Source: Flavobacteriaceae bacterium
GTDB taxonomy: Bacteria; Bacteroidota; Bacteroidia; Flavobacteriales; Flavobacteriaceae
Direction of reading: 5' to 3'
Assembly: GCA_021151665.1 (NCBI GenBank)
Contig: JAGKWW010000001.1
Coordinates: 80,458-144,457, forward strand
DNA: 64,000 bases
The translations under genes and the position numbers were made by a program. The notes beneath the pieces are model-generated. The model was not told the DNA's origin and made no database searches. It saw only the letters and a list, made by a program, of their open reading frames with translations. Shown here piece by piece: positions 48,566 through 57,764 of the stretch. Every line of letters starts with the position of its first letter. Position 1 is the stretch's first letter.

Positions 48566-50017
48566 TCAACTGTTCATCAGTTCGCTGTAGCCTACTGGCT
48601 CGCCGATAAGCGTGGCAGAGGTACAGTCGGTAATCAGCACATTTACAAAATCTCCGGGCTTGTAATTTCCTTTCTCAAAAACTACTGTCGTATTTTGCGA
48701 ATTCCGCCCGCTCCAGTGTGCAGCAGAGCGCTTCGACTCTTTTTCGATAAGCACTTCTACCACCTGGCCTACAAAACGCTGTGTGCGCTCAAGCGCCATA
48801 TCACGCTGCAGCGCAATAATCTCATTAAGCCTGCGGTTCTTTACTTCCATCGGCACATCGTCTTCCAGCTTACGCGCTGCCAGGGTGCCAGGGCGCTCAG
48901 AATACGCGAACATGAACCCGTAGTCGTATTTGCAATGCCTCATCAGGTCGAGTGTGTCCTGGTGGTCCTGCTCTGTCTCGGTAGGAAAGCCCGCTATCAT
49001 ATCCTGTGATAACGAAATTTCAGGGATAATGCGGTAAATATTATCTACCAGCGCCATATATTCCTCTCGGGTATGCTGGCGGTTCATCTCTTTTAGTATG
49101 CGTGTGCTGCCGCTTTGCACGGGCAGGTGAATGTACTTACATATATTATGGTGTTTCGCCATGACCTCTATTACTTCCAGATGCATATCCTGCGGATTGG
49201 AGGTAGAGAAGCGGAAGCGCATTTTCGGATAAGCGGTAGCCACCATGTCGAGCAGCTGTGCAAAATCAACCGCCGTTGCTTTTTGCATTTCGCTGGCTTT
49301 GGCGTAATCTTTTTTAAGGCCGCCCCCATACCACAAGTAGCTGTCTACATTCTGGCCTAAGAGCGTAATCTCTTTATAGCCTTGCTCCCAGAGCGCGCCC
49401 ACCTCTTCCATTACAGACTGTGGCTCACGGCTGCGCTCGCGGCCACGCGTAAATGGCACTACGCAGAACGTGCACATGTTGTCGCATCCACGGGTAATGG
49501 ATACAAACGCGGTAACGCCGTTGCTGTTAAGGCGAACGGGAGATACGTCGCCATAGGTTTCGTCTTTGCTAAGGATCACGTTGATGGCATCGCGGCCTTC
49601 GTCAACTTCCTTCAGGAGGTTAGGCAGGTCTTTATAAGCATCGGGCCCTACCACAAGGTCTACAATTTTTTCCTCTTCAAGAAACTGGCTTTTAAGGCGC
49701 TCGGCCATACAGCCCAGTACGCCCACCTTCATAGATGGGTTTATCTTTTTTATGTTGTTATATTGCTCCAGCCTTTTGCGCACGGTCTGTTCTGCCTTGT
49801 CACGGATAGAACATGTGTTTACCAGTACCAGGTCGGCTTCCTCAATATTCTGTGTGGTATTAAAACCTTGTTCGGCGAGGATAGACGCTACGATCTCGCT
49901 GTCAGAGAAATTCATCTGGCAGCCATAGCTTTCTATAAAAAGTTTTTTGGTATTTCCTTCCTGTTGTTCCAGCACAAGGGTTTCGCCCTGCCTGTTTTCT
50001 TCAATGACCTTTTCCAT
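48566..50017 (-). CDS. miaB: tRNA-2-methylthio-N6-dimethylallyladenosine synthase
   Basis: MiaB adds the methylthio group to i6A37 of tRNA, using two iron-sulfur clusters and SAM. The 483 aa protein has the three domains: N-terminal UPF0004 with the cluster cysteines in ESYGCQMNFSDSE, NTCSIRDKA and LGCMAERLK; the radical-SAM triad CxxxCxxC in TRGCDNMCTFCVVPF; and a C-terminal TRAM domain. I prefer the ATG at 50017. Confidence 0.97.
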   Translation of the reverse strand: MEKVIEENRQGETLVLEQQEGNTKKLFIESYGCQMNFSDSEIVASILAEQGFNTTQNIEEADLVLVNTCSIRDKAEQTVRKRLEQYNNIKKINPSMKVGVLGCMAERLKSQFLEEEKIVDLVVGPDAYKDLPNLLKEVDEGRDAINVILSKDETYGDVSPVRLNSNGVTAFVSITRGCDNMCTFCVVPFTRGRERSREPQSVMEEVGALWEQGYKEITLLGQNVDSYLWYGGGLKKDYAKASEMQKATAVDFAQLLDMVATAYPKMRFRFSTSNPQDMHLEVIEVMAKHHNICKYIHLPVQSGSTRILKEMNRQHTREEYMALVDNIYRIIPEISLSQDMIAGFPTETEQDHQDTLDLMRHCKYDYGFMFAYSERPGTLAARKLEDDVPMEVKNRRLNEIIALQRDMALERTQRFVGQVVEVLIEKESKRSAAHWSGRNSQNTTVVFEKGNYKPGDFVNVLITDCTSATLIGEPVGYSELMNS

Positions 50018-50045
50018 AAAATGCACCACTATCTTTTGCGAAGCG

Positions 50046-50078
50046 CAAAGATACTATTTAATTTTAATGTTATGACAA
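50046..50078 (-). promoter_or_regulatory. miaB promoter (-7 tatctttg, -33 TTG, minus strand)
   Basis: TTG (plus 50076-50078) and TATCTTTG (plus 50046-50053) are 22 nt apart on the minus strand. A near-perfect inverted repeat (atcttttgcg / cgcaaagat) covers the -7 box. Confidence 0.75.
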
Positions 50079-50203
50079 GATGACAGACTGATAGATTTAA
50101 AACCTTGTATTTTAACGCCGATAATTACACCTATAATATATAGGTGAATATTAAAAATTGCCGAAATTAAAATGGGCTGGCGTATAAGTAAAAAAAAATC
50201 CTA

Positions 50204-50211
50204 TACTTTTG
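50204..50211 (+). promoter_or_regulatory. -7 promoter box of topA (tacttttg)
   Basis: An exact TAnnTTTG match ends 19 nt before the ATG at 50231. The -33 element is unclear. Confidence 0.55.
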
Positions 50212-50230
50212 CCCCCAAACAAAATGCGAT

Positions 50231-52732
50231 ATGGCAAAGAATTTAGTGATTGTTGAGTCGCCTGCCAAGGCAAAAACCATTGAAAAATTTCTGGGGAAAG
50301 ACTATCAGGTCGAGTCCAGCTACGGACACATAGCCGATCTTCCTTCCCGGGAAATAGGTGTGGATGTAGAAAATGGCTTCCGCCCGAAGTATGAGGTTTC
50401 GGCCGATAAAAAGGCTTTGGTGAAAAAACTCAGGGATCTTTCTAAAACTGCTGAAACGGTATGGCTGGCAAGTGATGAGGACCGCGAGGGTGAGGCGATT
50501 GCCTGGCACCTGGCGGAAGAGCTGAAGCTGGACCAGAAGAAAACCAGGCGTATCGTATTTCATGAAATTACCAAGACTGCCATACAAAAAGCGATAGAAA
50601 ATCCGAGGGGCATCAATTACAATCTGGTAAATGCACAACAGGCCCGCCGGGTGCTGGACAGGCTTGTGGGCTATGAGCTTTCACCTGTGCTCTGGAAAAA
50701 AGTGCGTACAGGGCTTTCTGCCGGAAGGGTACAGTCAGTATCCGTTCGCCTTATCGTGGAACGCGAGCGTGAGATTCAGAACTTTAAAGCGGAAGCTTCT
50801 TTTAATATAACTGCAGAATTTTCTAACGAAGCCGGAAAGACGTTTAAGGCAAGGCTCCCGAAGAATTTTGCAACAAAAGAGCAGGCCCAGGATTTCCTTA
50901 ATAAAAATATCGGTTCTATATATAAGGTGTCAGACCTTGAAACAAAGCCGGCTAAAAAATCGGCAGCTGCGCCTTTCACCACTTCCACATTGCAACAGGA
51001 AGCCGCGCGTAAATTGTATTTTCCGGTAGGCGTTACCATGATGCTGGCGCAGAGGCTGTATGAAGCGGGTCTTATAACGTATATGAGAACTGACAGCGTT
51101 AACCTTTCGCAGGAAGCTATGGGTGCCGCCGAAGATGAGATTATCAGGTCGTATGGCAAAGAGTTCAGCCGTCCGCGCAACTATGCAACCAAAAGCAAAG
51201 GGGCACAGGAAGCGCACGAGGCGATCCGCCCGACAGATATGTCACGCCACACTGTAAATATAGACCGTGACCAGGCAAGGTTGTATGATCTGATCTGGAA
51301 GCGCACCATTGCCTCGCAAATGAGCGATGCCGAATTGGAGCGTACCAACGTAAAAATTGAAGCTAACAATCACGGCGAACAATTTGCCGCCTCCGGCGAG
51401 GTATTGCTTTTTGAAGGTTTCCTTAAAGTATATCTTGAAGGCAACGACGAAGAAGATACAGAACAGGAAGGGATGCTGCCTGCTTTAAGGGTAGGGGAAC
51501 GCCTCGCGAATAGCTATATTACCGCCACCGAGCGCTTTTCGAGGCCACCGGCACGTTATACCGAAGCTGCCCTTGTAAAAAAACTGGAAGAGCTCGGCAT
51601 CGGCCGCCCGTCTACCTATGCGCCTACTATCTCTACGATCATTAGCAGAAATTATGTAGAAAAAGGAAGCTTTGAAGGGCAGGAGCGCCAGTATCGCCAA
51701 CTTACATTAAAGGGCGGTAACATCGCCGAACAGCAACTCAAGGAAACGGCAGGATCTGATAAAGGGAAGCTGGTGCCTACGGACATCGGGATGATCGTGA
51801 ACGATTTCCTTGTGAACCATTTTGAAAACATACTTGACTATAACTTTACCGCCAAGGTAGAGCAGGACTTTGATGAGATCGCTTCGGGCAACGAAGACTG
51901 GACACGGATGATGCAGGACTTTTACAGCCATTTTCACCCTACGGTAAAAGATGTTGAAAAGAATGCAGAGCGCGAATCGGGCGAAAGGATATTGGGCACC
52001 GACCCTAAAACAGGCAAGCAGGTAAGTGTGCGCCTCGGTAAATTCGGGCCTATGGCGCAGATTGGCGATATGGAGGACGAGAACAAACAGTTCGCCAGCC
52101 TGATGAACGAGCAGAACATCGGTACCATTACGCTTGATGAAGCGCTTGCCCTTTTCCAGCTGCCAAAAGCGCTTGGAAATTACAAGGAGGAAGAAGTAGA
52201 AGTGAACAACGGCCGATTTGGGCCCTATGTGCGCTTCGGGAAGGCGTTTATCTCTCTGCCAAAAGGTGAAGACCCGCTGGATGTTACCTTAGAGAGAGCA
52301 ATTGCTCTGATACAGGAAAAAGAACAGGCTGATGCTCCTATTGGATATTATGAAGAAATGCCTGTGCAGAAGGGTGTGGGCCGCTTCGGGCCGTTTATCA
52401 AATGGAACGGGATGTTCATTAATGTTAGCAAAAAATATAATTTTGACAGGCTGTCTCAGGACGATCTTGTAAACCTTATTGAAGATAAGCTGAAGAAAGA
52501 AGATGAAAAGGTGCTGCACAACTGGGAGGCCGACGGTATAAAGGTGGAAAAGGCCCGCTGGGGGCGTTCGGTTATTATCAAAGGCAAAACCAAGATCGAG
52601 CTCGGTAAAGATGTAGATGCTGCAAAGCTAACGCTCGACCAGGTTAAAAAGATAATCGAGGATAAGGCACCGGCTAAGAAACCTGCCGCGAAGAAAGCGG
52701 CTCCTAAAAAAGCCGTAGCAAAAAAGAAGTAA
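50231..52732 (+). CDS. topA: DNA topoisomerase I
   Basis: TopA relaxes negative supercoils. The 833 aa protein has the N-terminal Toprim domain (IVESPAKAKTIEKFLG and DEDREGEAIAWHL), the active-site Tyr284 in ITYMRTDSVNLS, and the conserved GIGRPSTYAPTIS. The C-terminal part has no Cys4 zinc fingers; it instead carries several repeats of the GRFGPYVRFG type, followed by a tail rich in Lys, Ala and Pro. It leads a run with the arginase-fold gene 6 bp downstream. Confidence 0.97.
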   Translation: MAKNLVIVESPAKAKTIEKFLGKDYQVESSYGHIADLPSREIGVDVENGFRPKYEVSADKKALVKKLRDLSKTAETVWLASDEDREGEAIAWHLAEELKLDQKKTRRIVFHEITKTAIQKAIENPRGINYNLVNAQQARRVLDRLVGYELSPVLWKKVRTGLSAGRVQSVSVRLIVEREREIQNFKAEASFNITAEFSNEAGKTFKARLPKNFATKEQAQDFLNKNIGSIYKVSDLETKPAKKSAAAPFTTSTLQQEAARKLYFPVGVTMMLAQRLYEAGLITYMRTDSVNLSQEAMGAAEDEIIRSYGKEFSRPRNYATKSKGAQEAHEAIRPTDMSRHTVNIDRDQARLYDLIWKRTIASQMSDAELERTNVKIEANNHGEQFAASGEVLLFEGFLKVYLEGNDEEDTEQEGMLPALRVGERLANSYITATERFSRPPARYTEAALVKKLEELGIGRPSTYAPTISTIISRNYVEKGSFEGQERQYRQLTLKGGNIAEQQLKETAGSDKGKLVPTDIGMIVNDFLVNHFENILDYNFTAKVEQDFDEIASGNEDWTRMMQDFYSHFHPTVKDVEKNAERESGERILGTDPKTGKQVSVRLGKFGPMAQIGDMEDENKQFASLMNEQNIGTITLDEALALFQLPKALGNYKEEEVEVNNGRFGPYVRFGKAFISLPKGEDPLDVTLERAIALIQEKEQADAPIGYYEEMPVQKGVGRFGPFIKWNGMFINVSKKYNFDRLSQDDLVNLIEDKLKKEDEKVLHNWEADGIKVEKARWGRSVIIKGKTKIELGKDVDAAKLTLDQVKKIIEDKAPAKKPAAKKAAPKKAVAKKK

Positions 52733-52738
52733 TATATT

Positions 52739-53890
52739 ATGGTGTTTGATTTTTTAGAACCGGTAAATAACGACATAAAGCAGTATGCCGAAAGCCTCCC
52801 TGCGCAAGCGCTGGGGCATAAGCTGGCGGTTCATTACGGTGATGGCTTTCCTGAGCTTGAAGGTCAGGGCATCGCTTTGCTGGGGGTGCTGGAGAACAGG
52901 GGAGATTCAGAGAAAAAGGAACCGGTACACCTTAATTATATAAGAAAACAGCTGTATGCGCTGTATCCGGGCAACTGGGAGATGCAGATTTGGGATCTGG
53001 GCAACCTCAGGGCGGGCGATTCGCTTAGCGATACTTATTTTGCCCTGAAGAGCATTATGGCAGAGCTGCTGAAAATGCGGATTATTCCGGTTGTTATTGG
53101 CGGTACGCAGGACCTGACTTACGGAATGTACCGCGCGTACGACAGCCTGGAGCAAATGGTCAATCTGGCGGTGGTTGACAATAAGTTCGACTTCGGCAAG
53201 CAGGATGACGAAATCTCGGCGACTTCTTACCTTACGCGCATCATAGTAGACGAACCCAATAATCTTTTCAATTTCAGCAATATCGGATTCCAGACCTACT
53301 ACAATTCACAGGAAGAAATAGACCTGATCGAGAAGCTGTATTTTGATGCCTACAGACTCGGCGAGATATCGGCAACGCCTGCACTGGCAGAGCCTGTATT
53401 CAGGGATGCCGATATTGTAAGCATAGATATGACGGCCATGGAGAGTAGTTCTTCGGGAAATTTCGTTAATTTTTTCCCAAATGGTTTTTGTGGTAAAGAA
53501 ATTTGTACTTTAGCGCGCTATGCAGGGATAAGTGATAAAGTTTCGAGCTTTGGGGTGTTCAATCACAACAGTTCGCGGCAGGAAGCAGCCCTTATAGCAC
53601 AAGTGTTGTGGTATTTTATCGAGGGGGTCCATTACCGTTCTAACGAGTATCCCTTTGGTAGTAAAGAAAACTACGTACGCTACATTGTGCCGCTGGAGGA
53701 TGAAGAGCTCATTTTTTACAAGAGCGACAAAACAGACCGGTGGTGGATAGAGATCCCAAATGTGTCGCACTTTAACAATAAACTGAAAAATAACACGTTG
53801 TTACCGTGTACGTATGACGACTATCTGAAGGCTTGTAATAACGACATTCCTGAAAGATTGTGGAAAGCGCAAAGAAAAAACATAATTTAA
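52739..53890 (+). CDS. Arginase/formimidoylglutamase-fold protein, metal site degraded
   Basis: The 383 aa protein follows the ureohydrolase fold, but key metal ligands differ. The GGxH motif is GGTQ (121-124), so the His is Gln. The DxHxD motif is DNKFD (147-151), so the His is Lys, with both Asp kept. The SxDxD motif is SIDMT (228-232), so the second Asp is Thr. It is therefore likely not a manganese hydrolase. It lies 6 bp after topA and about 150 bp before gldK. A structural or regulatory role is possible. Confidence 0.8.
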   Translation: MVFDFLEPVNNDIKQYAESLPAQALGHKLAVHYGDGFPELEGQGIALLGVLENRGDSEKKEPVHLNYIRKQLYALYPGNWEMQIWDLGNLRAGDSLSDTYFALKSIMAELLKMRIIPVVIGGTQDLTYGMYRAYDSLEQMVNLAVVDNKFDFGKQDDEISATSYLTRIIVDEPNNLFNFSNIGFQTYYNSQEEIDLIEKLYFDAYRLGEISATPALAEPVFRDADIVSIDMTAMESSSSGNFVNFFPNGFCGKEICTLARYAGISDKVSSFGVFNHNSSRQEAALIAQVLWYFIEGVHYRSNEYPFGSKENYVRYIVPLEDEELIFYKSDKTDRWWIEIPNVSHFNNKLKNNTLLPCTYDDYLKACNNDIPERLWKAQRKNII

Positions 53891-53970
53891 CGGTTTTGTT
53901 ACAAATAGGAGATGTTTGTCATCAAGTTTTCAATTCCTTGGCGATACGACAGGTTTTTTTGTAAAAAAAA

Positions 53971-54001
53971 TTGTTTTTTTGAAAATAATTAAATAGGTTT
54001 A
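53971..54001 (+). promoter_or_regulatory. gldK operon promoter (-33 TTG, -7 taggttta)
   Basis: TTG at 53971-53973 and TAGGTTTA at 53994-54001 are separated by 20 nt; the -7 box differs from TAnnTTTG only in its last base. Confidence 0.5.
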
Positions 54002-54039
54002 CGCCCTTAAAAATAGAATTACATTAATAACCCAATTTT

Positions 54040-55422
54040 ATGAAGAAGTTCATTGCATTAACAGCAACTTTATCATTACTATTCAGCTGCGGTTCCGGTG
54101 ACAAGGGGGAACTTGTAGGTGTAAGAGGAAAGAAGTGGAGGCCTGAAAAGCCTTACGGTATGACTCTAGTTCCTGGTGGTGCCTACATTATGGGTAAGTC
54201 TGACGACGATTTGGCCAATGTTCAGGATGCGCCTACAAAGACGGTGACTGTTCGTTCGTTTTATATGGATGAAACAGAGATAACAAATAGCGAATACCGT
54301 CAGTTCGTAGAATGGGTTAAAGATTCCACGATCAGGACCAGGCTGGCTATTCTTGCAGATGAGCAGGGGTTGAAGCCGGGAAGCGACGGCATTGGTGAAT
54401 ATGCTTTTAAAGATCAGGAAGCTGATGCGGATAAGCAGTCGGCTTATGACAAATATATGTACGAGAATTATTATAGCCAGGGAACGGATGATGATCCGTA
54501 TGCCGGCCGTAAGCTAAACCACAAAGCCAAGCTTATCCAGGATCCGCAGAAATATCCTGATGAGTTTTATGTGGAAGTGATGGACTCTATGTATCTTCCT
54601 GCTTCTGAGTCGTATAACGGCCTACGGACGCTGGATGTATCTAAGCTTAAATTCCGCTACTCGTGGATGGATATTGCGGCAGCTGCAAAAGACAAATCGA
54701 AAAATACAAGGCAGAAAAGGAGTAAGTATATGAAGCACGAACAGGAGCCTGTGTATCCTGATACAACAGTGTGGATTAAGGACTTCGCTTATTCTTACAA
54801 CGAGCCGATGCATAATGACTACTTCTGGCACCAGGCTTATGGCGAGTATCCTGTGGTGGGTGTTACCTGGAAACAGGCGAAAGCTTTCTGTGCATGGAGG
54901 ACTCTTAATAAGAATGCTTATCAGAAAGAAAAAGGAAGGCAGTTTGTAAACTCATTCCGTCTGCCTACAGAAGCAGAGTGGGAATATGCTGCACGCGGCG
55001 GCATCCAGTCAGGTACATTCCCTTGGGGTGGCCCTTATGCTAAAAATGACAGGGGATGTTTCCTTGCCAACTTTAAGCCGAACAGGGGTGACTACGCGGC
55101 AGACGGCGCTCTTTATACTGTAGAGGCGCAATCTTTTGACCCGAACGATTATAATCTTTATAACATGGCCGGAAACGTGGCCGAGTGGACCGATTCATCG
55201 TACGATGCTTCCTCTTACGAATACGTTTCTACAATGAACCCGAACGCCCCGGACCCTGCCAACAAGCGTAAGGTGACCCGTGGAGGTTCGTGGAAAGACG
55301 TGGCGCTGTTCCTTCAGGTAAGCACACGTGACTGGGAGTATGCAGACTCCGCAAGAAGCTACATCGGCTTCAGGACCGTACAGGATTACATGGGTACTCA
55401 AAATACGGCCAACGGCAGATAA
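54040..55422 (+). CDS. gldK: Gliding motility / T9SS lipoprotein GldK
   Basis: GldK is an outer-membrane lipoprotein that forms, with GldN, the periplasmic ring of the type IX secretion system. The 460 aa protein has a lipobox at C17 (LLFSC) and a formylglycine-generating-enzyme-like domain (VPGGAYIMGK, EWEYAARGG, NMAGNVAEWT, RGGSWKD) that in GldK is structural. It starts the gldKLMN operon. Confidence 0.96.
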   Translation: MKKFIALTATLSLLFSCGSGDKGELVGVRGKKWRPEKPYGMTLVPGGAYIMGKSDDDLANVQDAPTKTVTVRSFYMDETEITNSEYRQFVEWVKDSTIRTRLAILADEQGLKPGSDGIGEYAFKDQEADADKQSAYDKYMYENYYSQGTDDDPYAGRKLNHKAKLIQDPQKYPDEFYVEVMDSMYLPASESYNGLRTLDVSKLKFRYSWMDIAAAAKDKSKNTRQKRSKYMKHEQEPVYPDTTVWIKDFAYSYNEPMHNDYFWHQAYGEYPVVGVTWKQAKAFCAWRTLNKNAYQKEKGRQFVNSFRLPTEAEWEYAARGGIQSGTFPWGGPYAKNDRGCFLANFKPNRGDYAADGALYTVEAQSFDPNDYNLYNMAGNVAEWTDSSYDASSYEYVSTMNPNAPDPANKRKVTRGGSWKDVALFLQVSTRDWEYADSARSYIGFRTVQDYMGTQNTANGR

Positions 55423-55486
55423 ACTGAACCAATACAAATTGAATATTTATTAAATTAACTTAACTAAAACTAAAAATTATTTTATT

Positions 55487-56119
55487 ATGGCACTACCTAA
55501 GAGAGTTATGAACATGGCTTATGGTCTTGGAGCGGCAGTTGTAATCGTTGGAGCACTATTCAAATTGATGCACTGGCCGGGTGCGAGTGCGATGCTAATC
55601 ATCGGTCTTGGCGCAGAAGCATTCATCTTCGCAATATCAGCTTTTGATGCTCCTGAAAAAGATCTTGACTGGTCACTTGTGTATCCTGAACTTGCAGGTG
55701 GCGAAGCTAAAAAGAGAGAAGTAAAGAAAGAAGATCCTAAAGAAGCTCAGGGTATGCTTTCTCAAAAACTTGATAACCTGCTTAAAGAAGCTAAAATCGA
55801 CGGTGAGCTTATGGCAAGCCTTGGTAACAGCATCAAAAACTTCGAATCTGCTGCTAAAGGAATCGCTCCTACAGTTGATTCAATTTCTTCACAAAAGAAA
55901 TACAGCGAAGAAATGTCTATGGCTGCTGCACAGATGGAGTCGCTTAACAGCCTTTACAAAGTACAGCTTGAGAGTGCTTCACGCAACGCAGAGGCAAACA
56001 AAGAGATTGCTGATAATGCTGCCAAGCTAAAACAAGAGATGGCTGCTATGACACAGAACATCGCGTCCCTAAACAATGTTTACGGTGGTATGCTTTCAGC
56101 AATGGGAAACAGGGCTTAA
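55487..56119 (+). CDS. gldL: T9SS motor subunit GldL
   Basis: GldL spans the inner membrane and, with GldM, forms the proton-driven motor that powers type IX secretion and gliding. The 210 aa protein has two N-terminal helices (about residues 10-27 and 33-52). The second carries the membrane glutamate E44 (GLGAEAFIFAI), which I take to be the equivalent of the functional Glu of F. johnsoniae GldL. A cytoplasmic coiled-coil region follows. Spacing to gldK is 64 bp. Confidence 0.95.
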   Translation: MALPKRVMNMAYGLGAAVVIVGALFKLMHWPGASAMLIIGLGAEAFIFAISAFDAPEKDLDWSLVYPELAGGEAKKREVKKEDPKEAQGMLSQKLDNLLKEAKIDGELMASLGNSIKNFESAAKGIAPTVDSISSQKKYSEEMSMAAAQMESLNSLYKVQLESASRNAEANKEIADNAAKLKQEMAAMTQNIASLNNVYGGMLSAMGNRA

Positions 56120-56168
56120 TTATATCCCGCTAACAATAACTAAAAACAAGAAAGAACTATTTTAGAAA

Positions 56169-57719
56169 ATGGCAGGAGGAAAATTAACCCCAAGGCAAAA
56201 GATGATCAACCTGATGTATCTGGTTTTCATCGCCATGTTGGCCCTTAACATGTCAAAAGAGGTACTATCCGCTTTTGGTCTGATGAATGAGCAGTTTGAA
56301 TCTGCTAACACGGAAGCAACAAAAACTAATACACAACTTTATGAGGTAATCAAGCAGAAGGCTGGTGAAAGTGCCTCTTTTGCTCCGGCCAAACAACTGT
56401 CGGATAAAGTTAAGACCATTTCACAAAATTTTTATGCATACCTTGAAACACTAAAGGTCGATATCACAAAAGATATTGAACGTGGTGAAAACGGTAAACT
56501 TCCTTACGAGGCTATGGATAAAGGAGATAAAATCGACGAAGGTTGGTTTGAGGGAGATGGATACTCTAAAAAGGGTAAGGAGATTGTTGCTGCTATCGAG
56601 AAGTATAAAAACGACATGAAAGCTGCGGTAGGTAAGGACGTTAAATACAAAGCTATAGGAAGGGAACTTGATAATAAGTTTAATACCTCTGACATTGTGG
56701 ATAACGAAGGTGTAAAAAAACCGTATCTTGAATATCACTACAAAGGTTTTCCTTCGATTGCTTCTCTTACTAAGATTACTGCTTTACAAAACAGTATCAA
56801 GGTTATGGAAGCTAACGTGTATAACCTCGCTTTAGGAAAGGCGGCTATCGATGCAACGTCGATGAATAAGTATAAGGCTATAGTTGTTCTTGATAAAAAT
56901 GCTTATTTCCAAGGAGAGAAAGTTACCGGTAAGGTTGTTTTGGGAAGGTATGATGAGGATACTAAGCCAACTTCATTCCAAGGCCCTGGTAAGATTGACC
57001 CAGCTACAGGGCAGGCAGTAATTAATATGACTGCGGGTAACGTTGGTGAGCAATCTATCAAAGGTAAATTCAACTTCCTTGAAGATGGTAAAAATGTTCC
57101 GTTAGAATTTGAAGGTACTTACGTAGTTGTACCAAGGCCAAACTCCGCTACTATCTCTGCAGATAAAATGAACTCGGTGTACCGTGGTGTAAACAACCCG
57201 ATGTCAATATCATTTGCAGGTATTGCAGACAGCGATGTTACAGCATCTGCTCCAGGTCTTAAAAAAGGTGCAAAAGCAGGACAGTACAACTGGAATGTGA
57301 CGGGGCTTTCTGGTACTTCGGCTGTAGTTACAGTGTCAGGTAAACTTCCTGATGGAACTACTGTTAGCGATAAGAAGACTTTCAATATCCGTCCTATTCC
57401 GCAACCTGTTCCTACACTTAGGGGTAAGCCGGGTTCTGGTAAAGGTAACAAGAATGACCTATCGTCTTCCACCATCAACGTTACGTTCCCGGACTTCGTT
57501 TTTGATATCACTGCTAATGTACAGTCTTTCGAGGTATATATCCCTGGAAGTGCTGCCATCATTTGCCAGGGTAACAGGTTCAATGGTGCAGCTCTTGCAG
57601 CGATCAATAAATGTAAGCGTGGTGATGTCGTAGTAATTAACAACATTGAAACTACAATTTCAGGTGCCGATGGATACAGGCCTCCAAGGTCTACATCTTT
57701 TGCATGGGAAATACAATAA
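56169..57719 (+). CDS. gldM: T9SS motor subunit GldM
   Basis: GldM crosses the inner membrane once and extends through the periplasm to contact the GldKN ring. The 516 aa protein has one N-terminal helix with R9 and Y17 (TPRQKMINLMYLVFIAML), residues known to matter in the motor. The rest is a long helical then beta-sandwich periplasmic domain series. The gap to gldL is 49 bp. Confidence 0.96.
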   Translation: MAGGKLTPRQKMINLMYLVFIAMLALNMSKEVLSAFGLMNEQFESANTEATKTNTQLYEVIKQKAGESASFAPAKQLSDKVKTISQNFYAYLETLKVDITKDIERGENGKLPYEAMDKGDKIDEGWFEGDGYSKKGKEIVAAIEKYKNDMKAAVGKDVKYKAIGRELDNKFNTSDIVDNEGVKKPYLEYHYKGFPSIASLTKITALQNSIKVMEANVYNLALGKAAIDATSMNKYKAIVVLDKNAYFQGEKVTGKVVLGRYDEDTKPTSFQGPGKIDPATGQAVINMTAGNVGEQSIKGKFNFLEDGKNVPLEFEGTYVVVPRPNSATISADKMNSVYRGVNNPMSISFAGIADSDVTASAPGLKKGAKAGQYNWNVTGLSGTSAVVTVSGKLPDGTTVSDKKTFNIRPIPQPVPTLRGKPGSGKGNKNDLSSSTINVTFPDFVFDITANVQSFEVYIPGSAAIICQGNRFNGAALAAINKCKRGDVVVINNIETTISGADGYRPPRSTSFAWEIQ

Positions 57720-57764
57720 TTTTTTTAAGAAACCGTTTTTCTTTTACAGTTTAAACAGGACATA

